Assembly: GCF_000336635.1 (NCBI RefSeq)
Contig: NZ_AOLY01000037.1
Coordinates: 250,514 to 314,513, forward strand
Source of the DNA: Haloarcula japonica DSM 6131
GTDB lineage: Archaea > Halobacteriota > Halobacteria > Halobacteriales > Haloarculaceae
Length of the DNA stretch: 64,000 nucleotides
Direction: 5' to 3'
Program-made: the position numbers and the translations under genes
Part shown: piece after piece, positions 41,730 to 50,656 of the stretch
Layout: each line of letters opens with the position of its first letter
Numbering within the stretch: the stretch's first letter is position 1
Notes under the pieces: generated by a model
Seen by the model: only the letters and a program-made list of their open reading frames with translations
Databases searched by the model: none
Told to the model about the DNA's origin: nothing

Positions 41730-41803
41730 GCCGAACCGGTCACAGCCTCAAATCACAGGACAGGCCGTCTAGCCCCGATAGTATCGTCAAGTGAGTCGCT
41801 GAC

Positions 41804-42094
41804 TCACGTCCGTGTGACCGTGATAAGCCCTTCTTTCAGCGCCGCTTCGAACCGCTCGTCCAGTGTCATCTGGTCCCAGCCGTCCGGCCGGTTCTCAGCG
41901 GCGATTGCAGAGAGCGATTCGACCAGCGACCTGTGGAGGAACCGTCCGTTCTCGCCGCACTCGCTGCAGGTCCTGATAATCGACCGAACCTCGAAGTCCC
42001 GCTCGATGGCGTCCTGGCATCGGGCACACACGTACGTTTCGGACACACCTGCCCATACGCTGTCCGGATACTCGGATGTTATGACTCCTTTCAC
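41804..42094 (-). CDS. Small Cys-rich protein (96 aa)
   Basis: The frame starts at GTG 42092-42094. Residues 21-50 contain YVCARCQDAI and RTCSECGENG, two CxxC pairs likely binding zinc, followed by a helical C-terminus (LVESLSAIAAENRPDGWDQM, ERFEAALKEGLI). It may be a zinc-finger regulator. It converges on ilvD and is divergent from the histidine kinase. The exact start is uncertain. Confidence 0.62.
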   Translation of the reverse strand: MKGVITSEYPDSVWAGVSETYVCARCQDAIERDFEVRSIIRTCSECGENGRFLHRSLVESLSAIAAENRPDGWDQMTLDERFEAALKEGLITVTRT

Positions 42095-42372
42095 CTGAGC
42101 ATCATTATTGGCTATCGACTGTCCTGCTGACGGCCCTTCCTATCGGCGATCACCGCACAGTTCTCTGGTCTGGGGATCACCATTGGGATACGAGCGTGCC
42201 CTATAACCACCAGTCAGTCCAGTTAGCGGGCCAACCCAGAAGACGACCGGCCACTGCGGACGGCGCTGGCCAGTATTAGTTGTAGGGGCTCGTCCCGCTG
42301 TTGTATCCTGTTCCAGTTCTATCATGACTACTAAACCTATTTACAATCACAGTGCAAATCGTGGGCGTGTTG

Positions 42373-43725
42373 ATGTCCCCGCCGACCGTCCTCCTCATCG
42401 CTGTCGAGACTGCTGCCGGAGAGCAGTTACAGGCGGCGCTTGAACAGGCAGCAATCGACGCAACAGTCGAGACAACCAAGCCCGAATGCGTCGATACGAC
42501 ACTGCTACGTACCGCGGTTGGTTGCCTCGTCGTCCCGGTGACGTGTGGGGACATGGCAGGTGGACATATGGCAGAGGCGGCCACCGGCCTCTACCCGAAC
42601 CTTCCGATTATAATGTACGGCAGTGAGGCGGACCGCGGAGACCATATTCAGACGGTTGCTGACGACGATCTCGGCTCACCGGAACTGGTAGCCGCAATCG
42701 GTGCGGCACTCGAAAACAGTGAGACAATGGCCACACGACCGGCTTCCCGGCCGGAGACGATTCTCGCCACGATGTTCGAACGGAACTCCGAGCACCTGTA
42801 CGTAAAAGACACTGACAGGCACTATCTGTTGCTCAACGATTCGTCGTACGCACCCCCGGAACTGCTTGGCCGACGGGACGAAGACGGGCTCCCCGCCGGG
42901 GCGACGTACCTGGATGCGGCACGCGGGGACGACTTACAGGTCATCAACGACGGGACCGACATTCTCGACATCCACGAGTTCTCGCCGTCCATGGGGAAAC
43001 ACCTCCGAACGTCGAAGGTCCCCTGGTACGACGAAACCGACGAGCTGGCCGGCCTCATCGGGATTACACAGGACATCACCGAACAGAAGGAGCGCGAACG
43101 GCTCCTCAGACAGCAAAACGAACGCCTCCGGAAAGTGGCGCTGCTGGCCGCACACGAACTCCGAAACGAACTCCAGGTGTCGACCGGCCATCTCTCACAG
43201 GTCGAGGCCGACGACGAGCACATCGACGCTGTGGAGCAGTCAATCGGCCGACTCTCCGGTATCGTCGACAAGGTCGTCTCGCTGGCATCGAGCGATTCGC
43301 CAGCGTTCGAGCCCGAACAACAGTGGCTCTCGACGGTCGTCTGGGACGTGTGGAGTTCGCTATCGCTCGAAGCCGCATCGCTCGAAGTGACATCCGACAG
43401 GCGACTGCTGGCGGACGCAGAGTCGATGCGCCTGTTTCTCGAGATCCTGCTCTCGAACGCCGTCGAACACGGCGGCACAGACGTCGCAATTCGCGTCGGG
43501 GCCACCTCGACGGGGTTCTTCGTCGCGGACGACGGCCCCGGCGTCGATGTTTCGCCCCGGGAGCGGGTGTTCGAGGCGGGGTACGCGTCAGAGAAACAAA
43601 ACAGCGGGTTCGGCCTCTACATCGCCAACCGGATCGCAAAAGAACACGGCTGGTCGCTGTCCGTCGATGACAGCGAGGACGGCGGCGCGCGATTTACCGT
43701 GACCGACGTGGAACGACCGGATTAA
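42373..43725 (+). CDS. Sensor histidine kinase with pseudo-receiver and PAS domains
   Basis: From ATG 42373 the protein is 450 residues. Residues 1-115 resemble a receiver domain ([20 protein letters not shown]) but lack the phospho-acceptor Asp; the equivalent strand reads [15 protein letters not shown] domain follows ([20 protein letters not shown]). HisKA has the phospho-His in [12 protein letters not shown], and HATPase_c has [17 protein letters not shown] and [14 protein letters not shown]. It is soluble, so senses an internal signal. No response regulator is adjacent. GTG 42352 is an alternative start. Confidence 0.85.
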   Translation: MSPPTVLLIAVETAAGEQLQAALEQAAIDATVETTKPECVDTTLLRTAVGCLVVPVTCGDMAGGHMAEAATGLYPNLPIIMYGSEADRGDHIQTVADDDLGSPELVAAIGAALENSETMATRPASRPETILATMFERNSEHLYVKDTDRHYLLLNDSSYAPPELLGRRDEDGLPAGATYLDAARGDDLQVINDGTDILDIHEFSPSMGKHLRTSKVPWYDETDELAGLIGITQDITEQKERERLLRQQNERLRKVALLAAHELRNELQVSTGHLSQVEADDEHIDAVEQSIGRLSGIVDKVVSLASSDSPAFEPEQQWLSTVVWDVWSSLSLEAASLEVTSDRRLLADAESMRLFLEILLSNAVEHGGTDVAIRVGATSTGFFVADDGPGVDVSPRERVFEAGYASEKQNSGFGLYIANRIAKEHGWSLSVDDSEDGGARFTVTDVERPD

Positions 43726-44441
43726 AGCTCGAAGCTCTCGTCGCCGTCGAGGACGTGGACCTCGGCGTCGCTGCCGGTGCCTTTGACCTCGTTCACGAAG
43801 TCCTGCGTATCGATTTCGATGGGCGGGAACGTGTCGTAGTGCATCGGGAACGCGTGGTCGACGTCCAGCCAGTCAACGGCGACGGCGGCCTGCATCGGCC
43901 CCATCGTGAAGTGGTCACCGACCGGCACCGCCGCGGCGTCCGGTTCGAGGAACGGCCCGATGACGTCGCGCATCTCCGTCATGAGGCCGGTGTCGCCGGC
44001 GTGGTAGAACGTCGTCGACTCCTCGTCGCTGACCTGGGTTGGCTTCGTATCGGAGATGATAAACCCGCCCGGCATCCCACCGCTCGTGCCGTAGCTGGTG
44101 TCCATGCCGTTCGTGTGGTCGGCCCGGTGCATCGTGACGAACGCGTCGCCGATCTCGACGGTGCCGCCGAGGTTCATCCCCATGCCGCCGACGGCGTCGA
44201 ACTCGCCGAAGTTGTCCTCGCAGTACTCGACGACTTCCGGCGTCGCCACGAGCCCGCTGCCCTCGTAGCGGTCCACGTCGCCGATGTGGTCCGCGTGGCC
44301 GTGGGTCAACAGCACGTAGTCCGGGTCCAGTTCCTCGGGGTCGGTGTCTGTGTGTGGGTTATCGAAAAACGGGTCGATGAGCAATTCGGTGTCGTCGACT
44401 GTCACGTGCCACGTCGAATGGCCGTACCATGTGAGTTCCAT
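43722..44441 (-). CDS. UPF0173 metal-dependent hydrolase (MBL fold)
   Basis: The 239-residue protein has [20 protein letters not shown] and the intact metallo-beta-lactamase motif [12 protein letters not shown] (HxHxDH), HRADHTNGM, and [12 protein letters not shown]. It matches the UPF0173 family of cytoplasmic hydrolases with unknown substrate. Its stop overlaps the histidine-kinase stop by four bases in convergent orientation. Confidence 0.9.
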   Translation of the reverse strand: MELTWYGHSTWHVTVDDTELLIDPFFDNPHTDTDPEELDPDYVLLTHGHADHIGDVDRYEGSGLVATPEVVEYCEDNFGEFDAVGGMGMNLGGTVEIGDAFVTMHRADHTNGMDTSYGTSGGMPGGFIISDTKPTQVSDEESTTFYHAGDTGLMTEMRDVIGPFLEPDAAAVPVGDHFTMGPMQAAVAVDWLDVDHAFPMHYDTFPPIEIDTQDFVNEVKGTGSDAEVHVLDGDESFEL

Positions 44442-44521
44442 ACCGGATACACGCTACTCGGGGCGTCTACTTAATATTACAGTAGGACGAACCTGGAGGT
44501 GTTCAATCGAGAGACCGGTGC

Positions 44522-44538
44522 CCAGCGATCATCGCTGG
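44522..44538. repeat. 17-bp inverted repeat
   Basis: CCAGCGAT and ATCGCTGG are perfect reverse complements separated by one base. It is 154 bases upstream of the binding-protein start and about 80 upstream of the UPF0173 start, so it could be an operator for either or a chance palindrome. Confidence 0.4.
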
Positions 44539-44662
44539 CAGCAATCAGTCATGACGGGTATCCGAAAGGTCTTTCAGAGCATTCTCTGTCTGTCCGTTTG
44601 GTACAGAGCCCACAGGCAACTGCAGTTCAATGGGAACGCTCTGGGGACAGGAACCGAAGCCG

Positions 44663-44688
44663 TTTTATAACTTTTAGGCTAGCCTAAA
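44663..44688 (+). promoter_or_regulatory. TATA box and 16-bp palindrome (putative iron-regulator operator)
   Basis: TTTTATAA (44663-44670) is followed by the perfect palindrome TTTAGGCTAGCCTAAA (44673-44688), four bases from the ATG. The half-site TTAGGCTAGCCTAA closely resembles boxes for DtxR/IdeR-type metal regulators, which haloarchaea possess (Idr/SirR). Binding between the TATA box and start would block initiation when iron is plentiful. Confidence 0.75.
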
Positions 44689-44691
44689 GCC

Positions 44692-45891
44692 ATGCCAAGT
44701 AATTCAGATGACCAGTCGGAGCTGACACGACGTGAATACGTCGCCTGCGGCGGCACGGTCATCGCTGGTGGACTGCTGTCTGGATGTACTGGAAGCAGCG
44801 GCTCAGATTCGCCGGATTCGGGGACCGCCACGGAAACGGCCGCAACAACAGCAACGGAATCCGAACCGGTGGATACGGCGGCCACGGACAAACCCTACCG
44901 CATCACCGTCGAACCAGTGGGAGAGGTGGCGTTCGAGACAGTACCACAGACGTGGGTCGCAGAAAACGCCAGTTGGGCCGATATGGGTGTCGCACTCGGT
45001 CTGACCAAACCCAGTGCAGTCGTTCTCACCGGGGAGTACCGTACGTGGCATTACGAGGACGTGCCGGGACTTTCACCGTCAAAAGAGGGCATGGTTTCAC
45101 TCTGGCAGGACGGTATCTCGAAGGAACTGCTACTCGAAATCGACGCCGGTGTTCACTTCATCGACCCCAACTACATGGCGAACCTCATCCCGAACTGGGA
45201 TCGGTCGGATGTCGAGGAGATGCACCAACGCGTCGGCCCGTTCTGTGGGAACACCAGTTTCTCGACGTACTCTTGGCACGAGGACTATCCGTACTACAGC
45301 CTGTACGAAGCGACCGAGAAGGTAGCCGCGGTGTTCCAGCGACAGGACCGGTTCCGGGCACTCTCGAATCTCCACGAAGAGTTCCTCGACCGATTGCAGG
45401 AACGACTTCCCCGGGAAGACCAGCGCCCGGAGGTCGCACTTCTCTCGCCGGGCTCGACTGAGCCGGAGACGTTCTATCCGTACCGACTCGGGGACCGGAC
45501 TGCGTACAAGCACTGGCGCGACCTCGGTGTGAGCGACGCGCTCGCGGGGAGCGAAATCCAGAGCTTCACATCCGACCGGGGAACGATCGATTACGAGCCA
45601 CTCCTTGCGATCGATCCGGAAGTGCTGTTGCTGTACACGGACACCCATCGGACAGATTCGGCGTTCGAGGACACGTACCGATCGTTTCTGCAGGATCACG
45701 ACACGGCAAGCCAGCTCACTGCCGTACAGAACGGCGCTGTGTACCCGGCTGGCGGGATGTATCAGGGACCGATTATCAACCTCTCGAAGACAGAACGCGC
45801 CGCAAAACAGCTGTTCCCGGACGAGTTCGACGAGGAAGAGACGCTGTATGACCGCCAGCGAATCGCGGATATTCGCGCCGGCGATATCTAA
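44692..45891 (+). CDS. Iron-siderophore-type ABC transporter substrate-binding lipoprotein
   Basis: The 399-residue protein has a Tat-type signal (LTRREYVACGGTVIAGGLLS) with lipobox Cys at about residue 32, a Thr/Glu-rich tether and a class III (FecB/BtuF-like) binding fold: YRITVEPVGEVAFETVPQTW, later YEPLLAIDPEVLLLYTD and LTAVQNGAVYPAG. Such proteins deliver Fe(III)-chelates to an ABC importer. No permease or ATPase gene lies in the window, so it is an orphan or uses components encoded elsewhere. The palindrome in its promoter suggests iron repression. It converges on the P-type ATPase. Confidence 0.87.
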   Translation: MPSNSDDQSELTRREYVACGGTVIAGGLLSGCTGSSGSDSPDSGTATETAATTATESEPVDTAATDKPYRITVEPVGEVAFETVPQTWVAENASWADMGVALGLTKPSAVVLTGEYRTWHYEDVPGLSPSKEGMVSLWQDGISKELLLEIDAGVHFIDPNYMANLIPNWDRSDVEEMHQRVGPFCGNTSFSTYSWHEDYPYYSLYEATEKVAAVFQRQDRFRALSNLHEEFLDRLQERLPREDQRPEVALLSPGSTEPETFYPYRLGDRTAYKHWRDLGVSDALAGSEIQSFTSDRGTIDYEPLLAIDPEVLLLYTDTHRTDSAFEDTYRSFLQDHDTASQLTAVQNGAVYPAGGMYQGPIINLSKTERAAKQLFPDEFDEEETLYDRQRIADIRAGDI

Positions 45892-48467
45892 CCGTCGTCG
45901 CTCTCCGGCCGGACCCGCGAGAGGCGCATCGCGTTCCCGGTCACGGCCGTCGTCATCCCGGCGTCCCCCGCGAGCACGGCGACCCAGATGGGAACGACGC
46001 CGAACGGCACGGCAAGTGCGAGTCCGGCCTTGACCGCCAGGCTGGCCCAGATGTTCTGCCGGATGACGCCGTTGGCGTCGTTTGCCAGTTCGTACAGGTA
46101 CGGGAGCTTCGAGAGGTCGTCACTCATAAGGGCGATATCGGCCGTTTCGAGGGCCGTATCCGTGCCGGCGGCCCCCATCGCGACGCCGACGGTTGCACTC
46201 GCCAGCGCCGGCGCGTCGTTGATACCGTCACCGACCATCGCGACGCCGTCGTACTCTTCGACGAGATCGTCGATAGCGGCGACTTTCTCGTCGGGCAGGA
46301 GTTCGGCCTTGTAGTCGTCGACACCGACCTCTCGGGCGATGGCTCCCGCAGTGCGTTCGTTGTCGCCGGTAAGCATCACCGTCCGCTCGATGCCCAGCTC
46401 GCGGAGCCGGGAGATGGCGGCTTTCGCTTCCGGGCGCACCTCGTCGGCGACGGCGATGATACCCTCTATCTCGTCTTCTGTCCCGACGATGACGACCGTC
46501 TTCCCTTCGGCCTGAAGCTCAGGGACAGCGTCGTCCAGCAGGTCCAGACAGTTGTTGCGCTCACAGAGTTGCTGGGCCGTTTTCGTGACGCCGCCGCCAT
46601 CGGTGGTGGCGTGGACGTGTGAGAGGTCGAAACCGATCTCCTCGAACAGCCCCGGCTTCCCGGCGTAGTGTGGCGTCCCGTCGAGGTCTGCCCGGACGCC
46701 CTTGCCGGTAATGCTCTCGAAGTCGTCGATTTCGGCGCTCTCGACGTCGGCAGCTCCCGCCCTAGCGACGATGGCCTCGCCGATGGGGTGTTCGCTCCGC
46801 TGTTCGAGGCCGCGGGCGCACTGCAGGACCTCCGCTTCGGTGTTCCCGTTCAGTGGAATTACGTCGGTGACGGTCAGTTCGCCTTTCGTCAGCGTGCCCG
46901 TCTTATCGAAGGCGACCACGTCGACCGCGCCCATCGCTTCGAGGTGGTTTCCGCCCTTGATGAGCACGCCGTTCTTCGCGGCGCTGGTGATGCCCGAGAC
47001 GACCGAGACCGGCGTCGAGATGACGAACGCGCAAGGACAGGCCAGCACCAGCAGCGTCAGGCCATACACGACGGCAGTCGACCACGCCACCCCGAATCCG
47101 GCGGGGGACGAAAGCGTCACGAGGACGGCGAAGGCGACGACGACCGGCGTGTAGTACGCCGAGAAGCGCTCGACGAACTGCTCGCGCTCGGTCTTGTTGG
47201 ACTGGGCGTCCTCTACCATCTGGACAATTCGCGAGAGCGTGTTATCGCTGACCGCCGCTGTGACCTGCACTTCCAGATACCCCTCTTCGTTGATCGTTCC
47301 CGCGTACACCTCGTCACCTTCGGTCTTGTCGACCGGGACGCTCTCGCCGGTGATCGGGGCCTGATTCACCGCGCTAGTTCCGTCGACGACCTCGCCGTCC
47401 ATCGGAATCTTCTCGCCGGGCCTGACGACGACGATATCGCCGATCTGCACGTCGTCGACAGGTACTACCTCCTCGGCTCCGTCGCGCTTGACCGTCGCTT
47501 CGTCTGGCGACAGGTCCATCAGCTCCGCAAGCGAGTTCCGCGCGCGGTCCATCGAGTAGCGTTCCAGCAGTTCCGCGACGCTGAACAGGAACGCCAGCGT
47601 CGCGGCTTCGAAGTACAGTGCCTCACCGAAGGCCAGACTGGCGGTGAGCGCGCCCAGGATGGCGATGGACATCAACAGGTCGATGTCCAGGTTCCGGTTA
47701 CGCAGGGAGTAGTAGCCGCCACGCAGGATTTCCTGGCCGCCCGTCGCTACCGCGATGAGAAAGAGCATGTCGGCGACGTGCAGCGGCGACCCGAAGACGC
47801 TCCCGACCTGCGAGTTCGCCCCGGACAGTAGGAACTCGAAGAGGAGGCCGAAGGCCACGAACACGCCGCTGACCCACGTCTTCAGCGCCCGCGAACTGGT
47901 CCAGAGCGAGCCGTCCTCGTCCGGCTGTCCGGTCCCCGTGTCGTCCTCGCCCGTCGTCTCCGTCACCTCGTAGCCGGCGCTCTCGATTGCCGCCACGATG
48001 TCTCCCTCCGTCGTCGCGTTCCGGTCGTACGTGACAACGACTGTTCCGGTAGTCGGGCGTGTTTCGACGCTTCTGATGCCGTCGACCCCGCCGAGCGCGC
48101 TTTCGACCTTGCCGGCACAGGATGCACAGTCCATCTCCGGGACCCCGAACTGAAGCGTCTCGCTGCCGTCGTCCGCGACGGTGTAGCCCGCCGCGTCGAC
48201 GCGCGCCGCTATCGCGTCCATATCCGTCTCGGCCTCGTCGTACTCGACGGTGAGCCGGCCCGTTGCTACCTGTGGGTCGACGGCCACGATGCCCGCCAGT
48301 TCGCGGACACTCGTCTCCACCTTTCCCGCACAGGAGGGGCAGTCCATCTCCGGGACGGATAGCTGTGCGACGTGGACCCCATCGTGTGAGTCCGTCGCTG
48401 TCGGGTGACCATCAGGGTTCGAGCAGCCACAGCCATTGCCATCCGAACAGCCGTCGGACTCCGTCAT
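45888..48467 (-). CDS. zntA: Zn2+/Cd2+-exporting P1B-type ATPase
   Basis: The 859-residue pump has a Cys/His-rich N-terminus (GCSDGNGCGCSNPDGH), two HMA domains (CPSC at 43-46, CASC at 114-117), eight membrane helices, the CPC metal site at 477-479, and DKTGT at 521-525 with the phospho-Asp. The last helix contains DAGMTTAVTGNAMRL, the P1B-2 signature for Zn2+/Cd2+/Pb2+ rather than Cu+. The start ATG 48465-48467 is leaderless behind TTATTAATTC (48491-48500). It converges on the iron-binding lipoprotein. Confidence 0.92.
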   Translation of the reverse strand: MTESDGCSDGNGCGCSNPDGHPTATDSHDGVHVAQLSVPEMDCPSCAGKVETSVRELAGIVAVDPQVATGRLTVEYDEAETDMDAIAARVDAAGYTVADDGSETLQFGVPEMDCASCAGKVESALGGVDGIRSVETRPTTGTVVVTYDRNATTEGDIVAAIESAGYEVTETTGEDDTGTGQPDEDGSLWTSSRALKTWVSGVFVAFGLLFEFLLSGANSQVGSVFGSPLHVADMLFLIAVATGGQEILRGGYYSLRNRNLDIDLLMSIAILGALTASLAFGEALYFEAATLAFLFSVAELLERYSMDRARNSLAELMDLSPDEATVKRDGAEEVVPVDDVQIGDIVVVRPGEKIPMDGEVVDGTSAVNQAPITGESVPVDKTEGDEVYAGTINEEGYLEVQVTAAVSDNTLSRIVQMVEDAQSNKTEREQFVERFSAYYTPVVVAFAVLVTLSSPAGFGVAWSTAVVYGLTLLVLACPCAFVISTPVSVVSGITSAAKNGVLIKGGNHLEAMGAVDVVAFDKTGTLTKGELTVTDVIPLNGNTEAEVLQCARGLEQRSEHPIGEAIVARAGAADVESAEIDDFESITGKGVRADLDGTPHYAGKPGLFEEIGFDLSHVHATTDGGGVTKTAQQLCERNNCLDLLDDAVPELQAEGKTVVIVGTEDEIEGIIAVADEVRPEAKAAISRLRELGIERTVMLTGDNERTAGAIAREVGVDDYKAELLPDEKVAAIDDLVEEYDGVAMVGDGINDAPALASATVGVAMGAAGTDTALETADIALMSDDLSKLPYLYELANDANGVIRQNIWASLAVKAGLALAVPFGVVPIWVAVLAGDAGMTTAVTGNAMRLSRVRPESDDG

Positions 48468-48490
48468 TACCAGTGCTAGGCCACCCGTTC

Positions 48491-48562
48491 TTATTAATTC
48501 AACTGCTAAAACTACCGCTCCATCTGGGATTGATTAATAAGCATATCCAGTTTTGTTATTAA
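48491..48562. promoter_or_regulatory. zntA promoter with TTATTAA repeats
   Basis: TTATTAA occurs at 48491-48497 (TATA box of zntA on the minus strand) and again as the inverted pair TTAATAA (48534-48540) and TTATTAA (48556-48562), spaced 15 bases apart. The distal pair lies 67-95 bases upstream of the start and may be a metal-regulator site. Confidence 0.4.
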
Positions 48563-48606
48563 CTCAGCCGATATCGACCGTGGAGCCGGCTGGGTCAGCC
48601 GCCCCC

Positions 48607-48870
48607 TCAGTCGAACGGTGTCGTCCGCGTCGGCTTGCCCTGTGCGTACCGAATCCAGCGCCGCATATGCCTGCCGACCGCCCAGAACAGTATCACTGTC
48701 ATCGCCAGTAGCGCCGACAGGAAGACGATTCCCAGCCGTATCGGTTCCTCGGTCGGGAGGCCGATGAGCAACACGATTGTCCCGACGAGTGCCATCTCGA
48801 CACCACATCGCAGACCGGGCAACACGAACCCCGGTGTCGGTGTTTTCGTTCCCGATGAATCCTCTGCCAT
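48607..48870 (-). CDS. Two-helix membrane protein (87 aa)
   Basis: From ATG 48868-48870, 87 residues with hydrophobic helices at about 24-42 (VEMALVGTIVLLIGL) and 47-67 (IRLGIVFLSALLAMTVILFW), then a basic C-terminus (RHMRRWIRYAQGKPTRTT). It is upstream of zntA on the same strand, 139 bases away with zntA's own promoter between. No family recognised. Confidence 0.65.
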   Translation of the reverse strand: MAEDSSGTKTPTPGFVLPGLRCGVEMALVGTIVLLIGLPTEEPIRLGIVFLSALLAMTVILFWAVGRHMRRWIRYAQGKPTRTTPFD

Positions 48871-49016
48871 GCCCCCCGATATGCTATCGGGACGATTGTA
48901 GTTTATGCCCGTTTTCGAGGGCGAACTGAAAGCCAGAGCGCACAGCAATCGCGCGATCCGGTTGCGGCAAAGCGTCCTGTCCGTGCCTTTTTCGCGGCCC
49001 AGGCCTACGCCCCAGT

Positions 49017-50102
49017 ATGAAGCAATCTCTCACTCGCCGGGCGATGTTAGGGGCCCTCGGGACAGCCGTCGCGACCACGGCTGGCTGTCAGAGCCCTGGG
49101 ACCAGCAGCGATTCGGACGGCAGCAGCGCGGATCAGTCGGCGTCGGCCGACGCGGGCGCGCAGTCCGACAGCGTCTACACCGACGTCTATCAAGAGGTGG
49201 CTGACGCCGTCGTCTCGATCAGAGTGTACGCCGAAGACTCCCGTGGTGGGCAAGGGAGCGGCTTCCTCATCGACGACGAACACATCGTCACGAACGAACA
49301 CGTCGTCGCGGGCGGGGACGAATACTACGTCCGCTTTGCTGACACCGGCTGGCGTGCTGCCTCCGTCGTCGGCGCAGACGTGTACAGCGACCTGGCGGTT
49401 CTCCGCATCGGTGCGACGCCGGACGTGACACCCCTGTCGTTTGTCGAGACCGAACCTATCGTCGGAACCGAAGTCGTCGCTATCGGGAACCCTTTCGGAC
49501 TGTCCGGCTCAGTGTCCGCGGGCATCGTCAGCGGCGTCGACCGCACGCTCCAGAGCGCAAACAACTTCTCCATCGCGGACGCAGTCCAGACCGACGCACC
49601 GGTCAATCCGGGCAACAGCGGCGGGCCGCTAGTCACGCTTGATGGCGACGTGGTCGGTGTCATCAACTCTGGCGGCGGCGACAACGTCGCGTTCGCCATC
49701 TCCGCCCCGCTCACCCAGCGCGTCGTGCCGTCGCTCATCCAGACCGGCGACTACGACCACCCGTACATGGGTGTCGGCCTCCAGAGCGTGACGCCGCGGG
49801 TCGCCGAGGCGAACAATCTGGACCCCGGGTCGGGGGTGTACATCACCCGTGTCGTCAGCGATGGTCCAGCGGCGGGCGTTCTGCAGGGAAGCGACGGGGA
49901 GACGATGATTTCAGGGACCGCGATCCCAACTGGCGGTGACGTGGTCAGGCAGATGAACGACACCCCGACGCCGACGCGGCAGGCGCTGGGAAGCTTTCTC
50001 GCGCTGGAGACCAGCCCCGGCGAGACCGTTGACGTACTGGTCGAGCGAGACGGCACACAGGAAACGGTCGAACTCACGCTCGGGACCAGACCGGAACCGT
50101 AG
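49017..50102 (+). CDS. HtrA/DegP-like serine protease lipoprotein
   Basis: The 361-residue S1C protease has a Tat signal (LTRRAMLGALGTAVATTAGC, lipobox Cys24), a Ser/Asp tether, and a trypsin-like domain with His95 (TNEHVV), Asp125 (YSDLAVL) and Ser201 (NPGNSGGPL). A C-terminal PDZ domain (about 245-355, YMGVGLQSVTPRVAEANNLD) follows. It should degrade or refold damaged exported proteins at the outer membrane face. It is monocistronic. Confidence 0.92.
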   Translation: MKQSLTRRAMLGALGTAVATTAGCQSPGTSSDSDGSSADQSASADAGAQSDSVYTDVYQEVADAVVSIRVYAEDSRGGQGSGFLIDDEHIVTNEHVVAGGDEYYVRFADTGWRAASVVGADVYSDLAVLRIGATPDVTPLSFVETEPIVGTEVVAIGNPFGLSGSVSAGIVSGVDRTLQSANNFSIADAVQTDAPVNPGNSGGPLVTLDGDVVGVINSGGGDNVAFAISAPLTQRVVPSLIQTGDYDHPYMGVGLQSVTPRVAEANNLDPGSGVYITRVVSDGPAAGVLQGSDGETMISGTAIPTGGDVVRQMNDTPTPTRQALGSFLALETSPGETVDVLVERDGTQETVELTLGTRPEP

Positions 50103-50125
50103 TCCAGTGGTTGCCAGAGCGTGTG

Positions 50126-50557
50126 TCACTGCGTTCGGGGCCCGCCCTGCCCGCGGTGGCTACCACCGGCTGCGAGATACCCGACGACGGCGGCCAGCGG
50201 CAGCGTCACCGGAAGGCCCGCGACCAGCAGACCGATACCCATGCTCCCATCGGCGAGCGTGTAGAGGATAACGCCAGCCACAGTGACGACGAAGAAGTCT
50301 GCGATGGTCGCCAGCGCGGCCAGTCGAAGGCGGACCACGCGGTCGGGGACCTCACCCACCGCCGCTTGGTCGCGGTGCCACAACAGGACGTAGCCGGCGA
50401 ACAGCGCGGTCAGACCGGCCGACACGCCCACGGGAAGACCGATCAGCAGCGAGAACTCTATCCCCGGTTCGAAGCCAGCGGTCACCACGAGGGTCGTGAC
50501 GGCGAACGTGAACGCGCCCAGAAGCAGGGCGACAACGATGCGGACGTACGTGTTCAT
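50126..50557 (-). CDS. Small membrane protein (143 aa, 4 TM)
   Basis: From ATG 50555-50557 four hydrophobic helices are visible (VRIVVALLLGAFTFAVTTLV; FSLLIGLPVGVSAGLTALFA; LATIADFFVVTVAGVILYTL; GLLVAGLPVTLPLAAVVGYL), with an Arg/Gln-rich loop in the middle. No named family. It converges on htrA and is 99 bases downstream of the GINS gene on the same strand. Confidence 0.68.
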   Translation of the reverse strand: MNTYVRIVVALLLGAFTFAVTTLVVTAGFEPGIEFSLLIGLPVGVSAGLTALFAGYVLLWHRDQAAVGEVPDRVVRLRLAALATIADFFVVTVAGVILYTLADGSMGIGLLVAGLPVTLPLAAVVGYLAAGGSHRGQGGPRTQ

Positions 50558-50656
50558 ACGTATCAACTGAGCGACTGTATATAAATAGTCCGTCGCTGCC
50601 GCGGAACGGGGTATCCAGCGGCGTTTCACACAGCGGCCAGTTCCCCGCTGGTCGGC

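Larger units (their letters stand above)
44442..44691. other. 250-bp intergenic region upstream of the iron-uptake lipoprotein
   Basis: No convincing gene. It holds a near-perfect hairpin CCAGCGAT-C-ATCGCTGG (44522-44538) and, at the right end, the promoter of the binding-protein gene. Short open frames here do not look like proteins. Confidence 0.4.

Noticed and set aside
44499..44687. 62-codon frame upstream of the iron-binding lipoprotein
   Set aside because: It runs through the TATA box and palindrome of the next gene and has no protein-like pattern.
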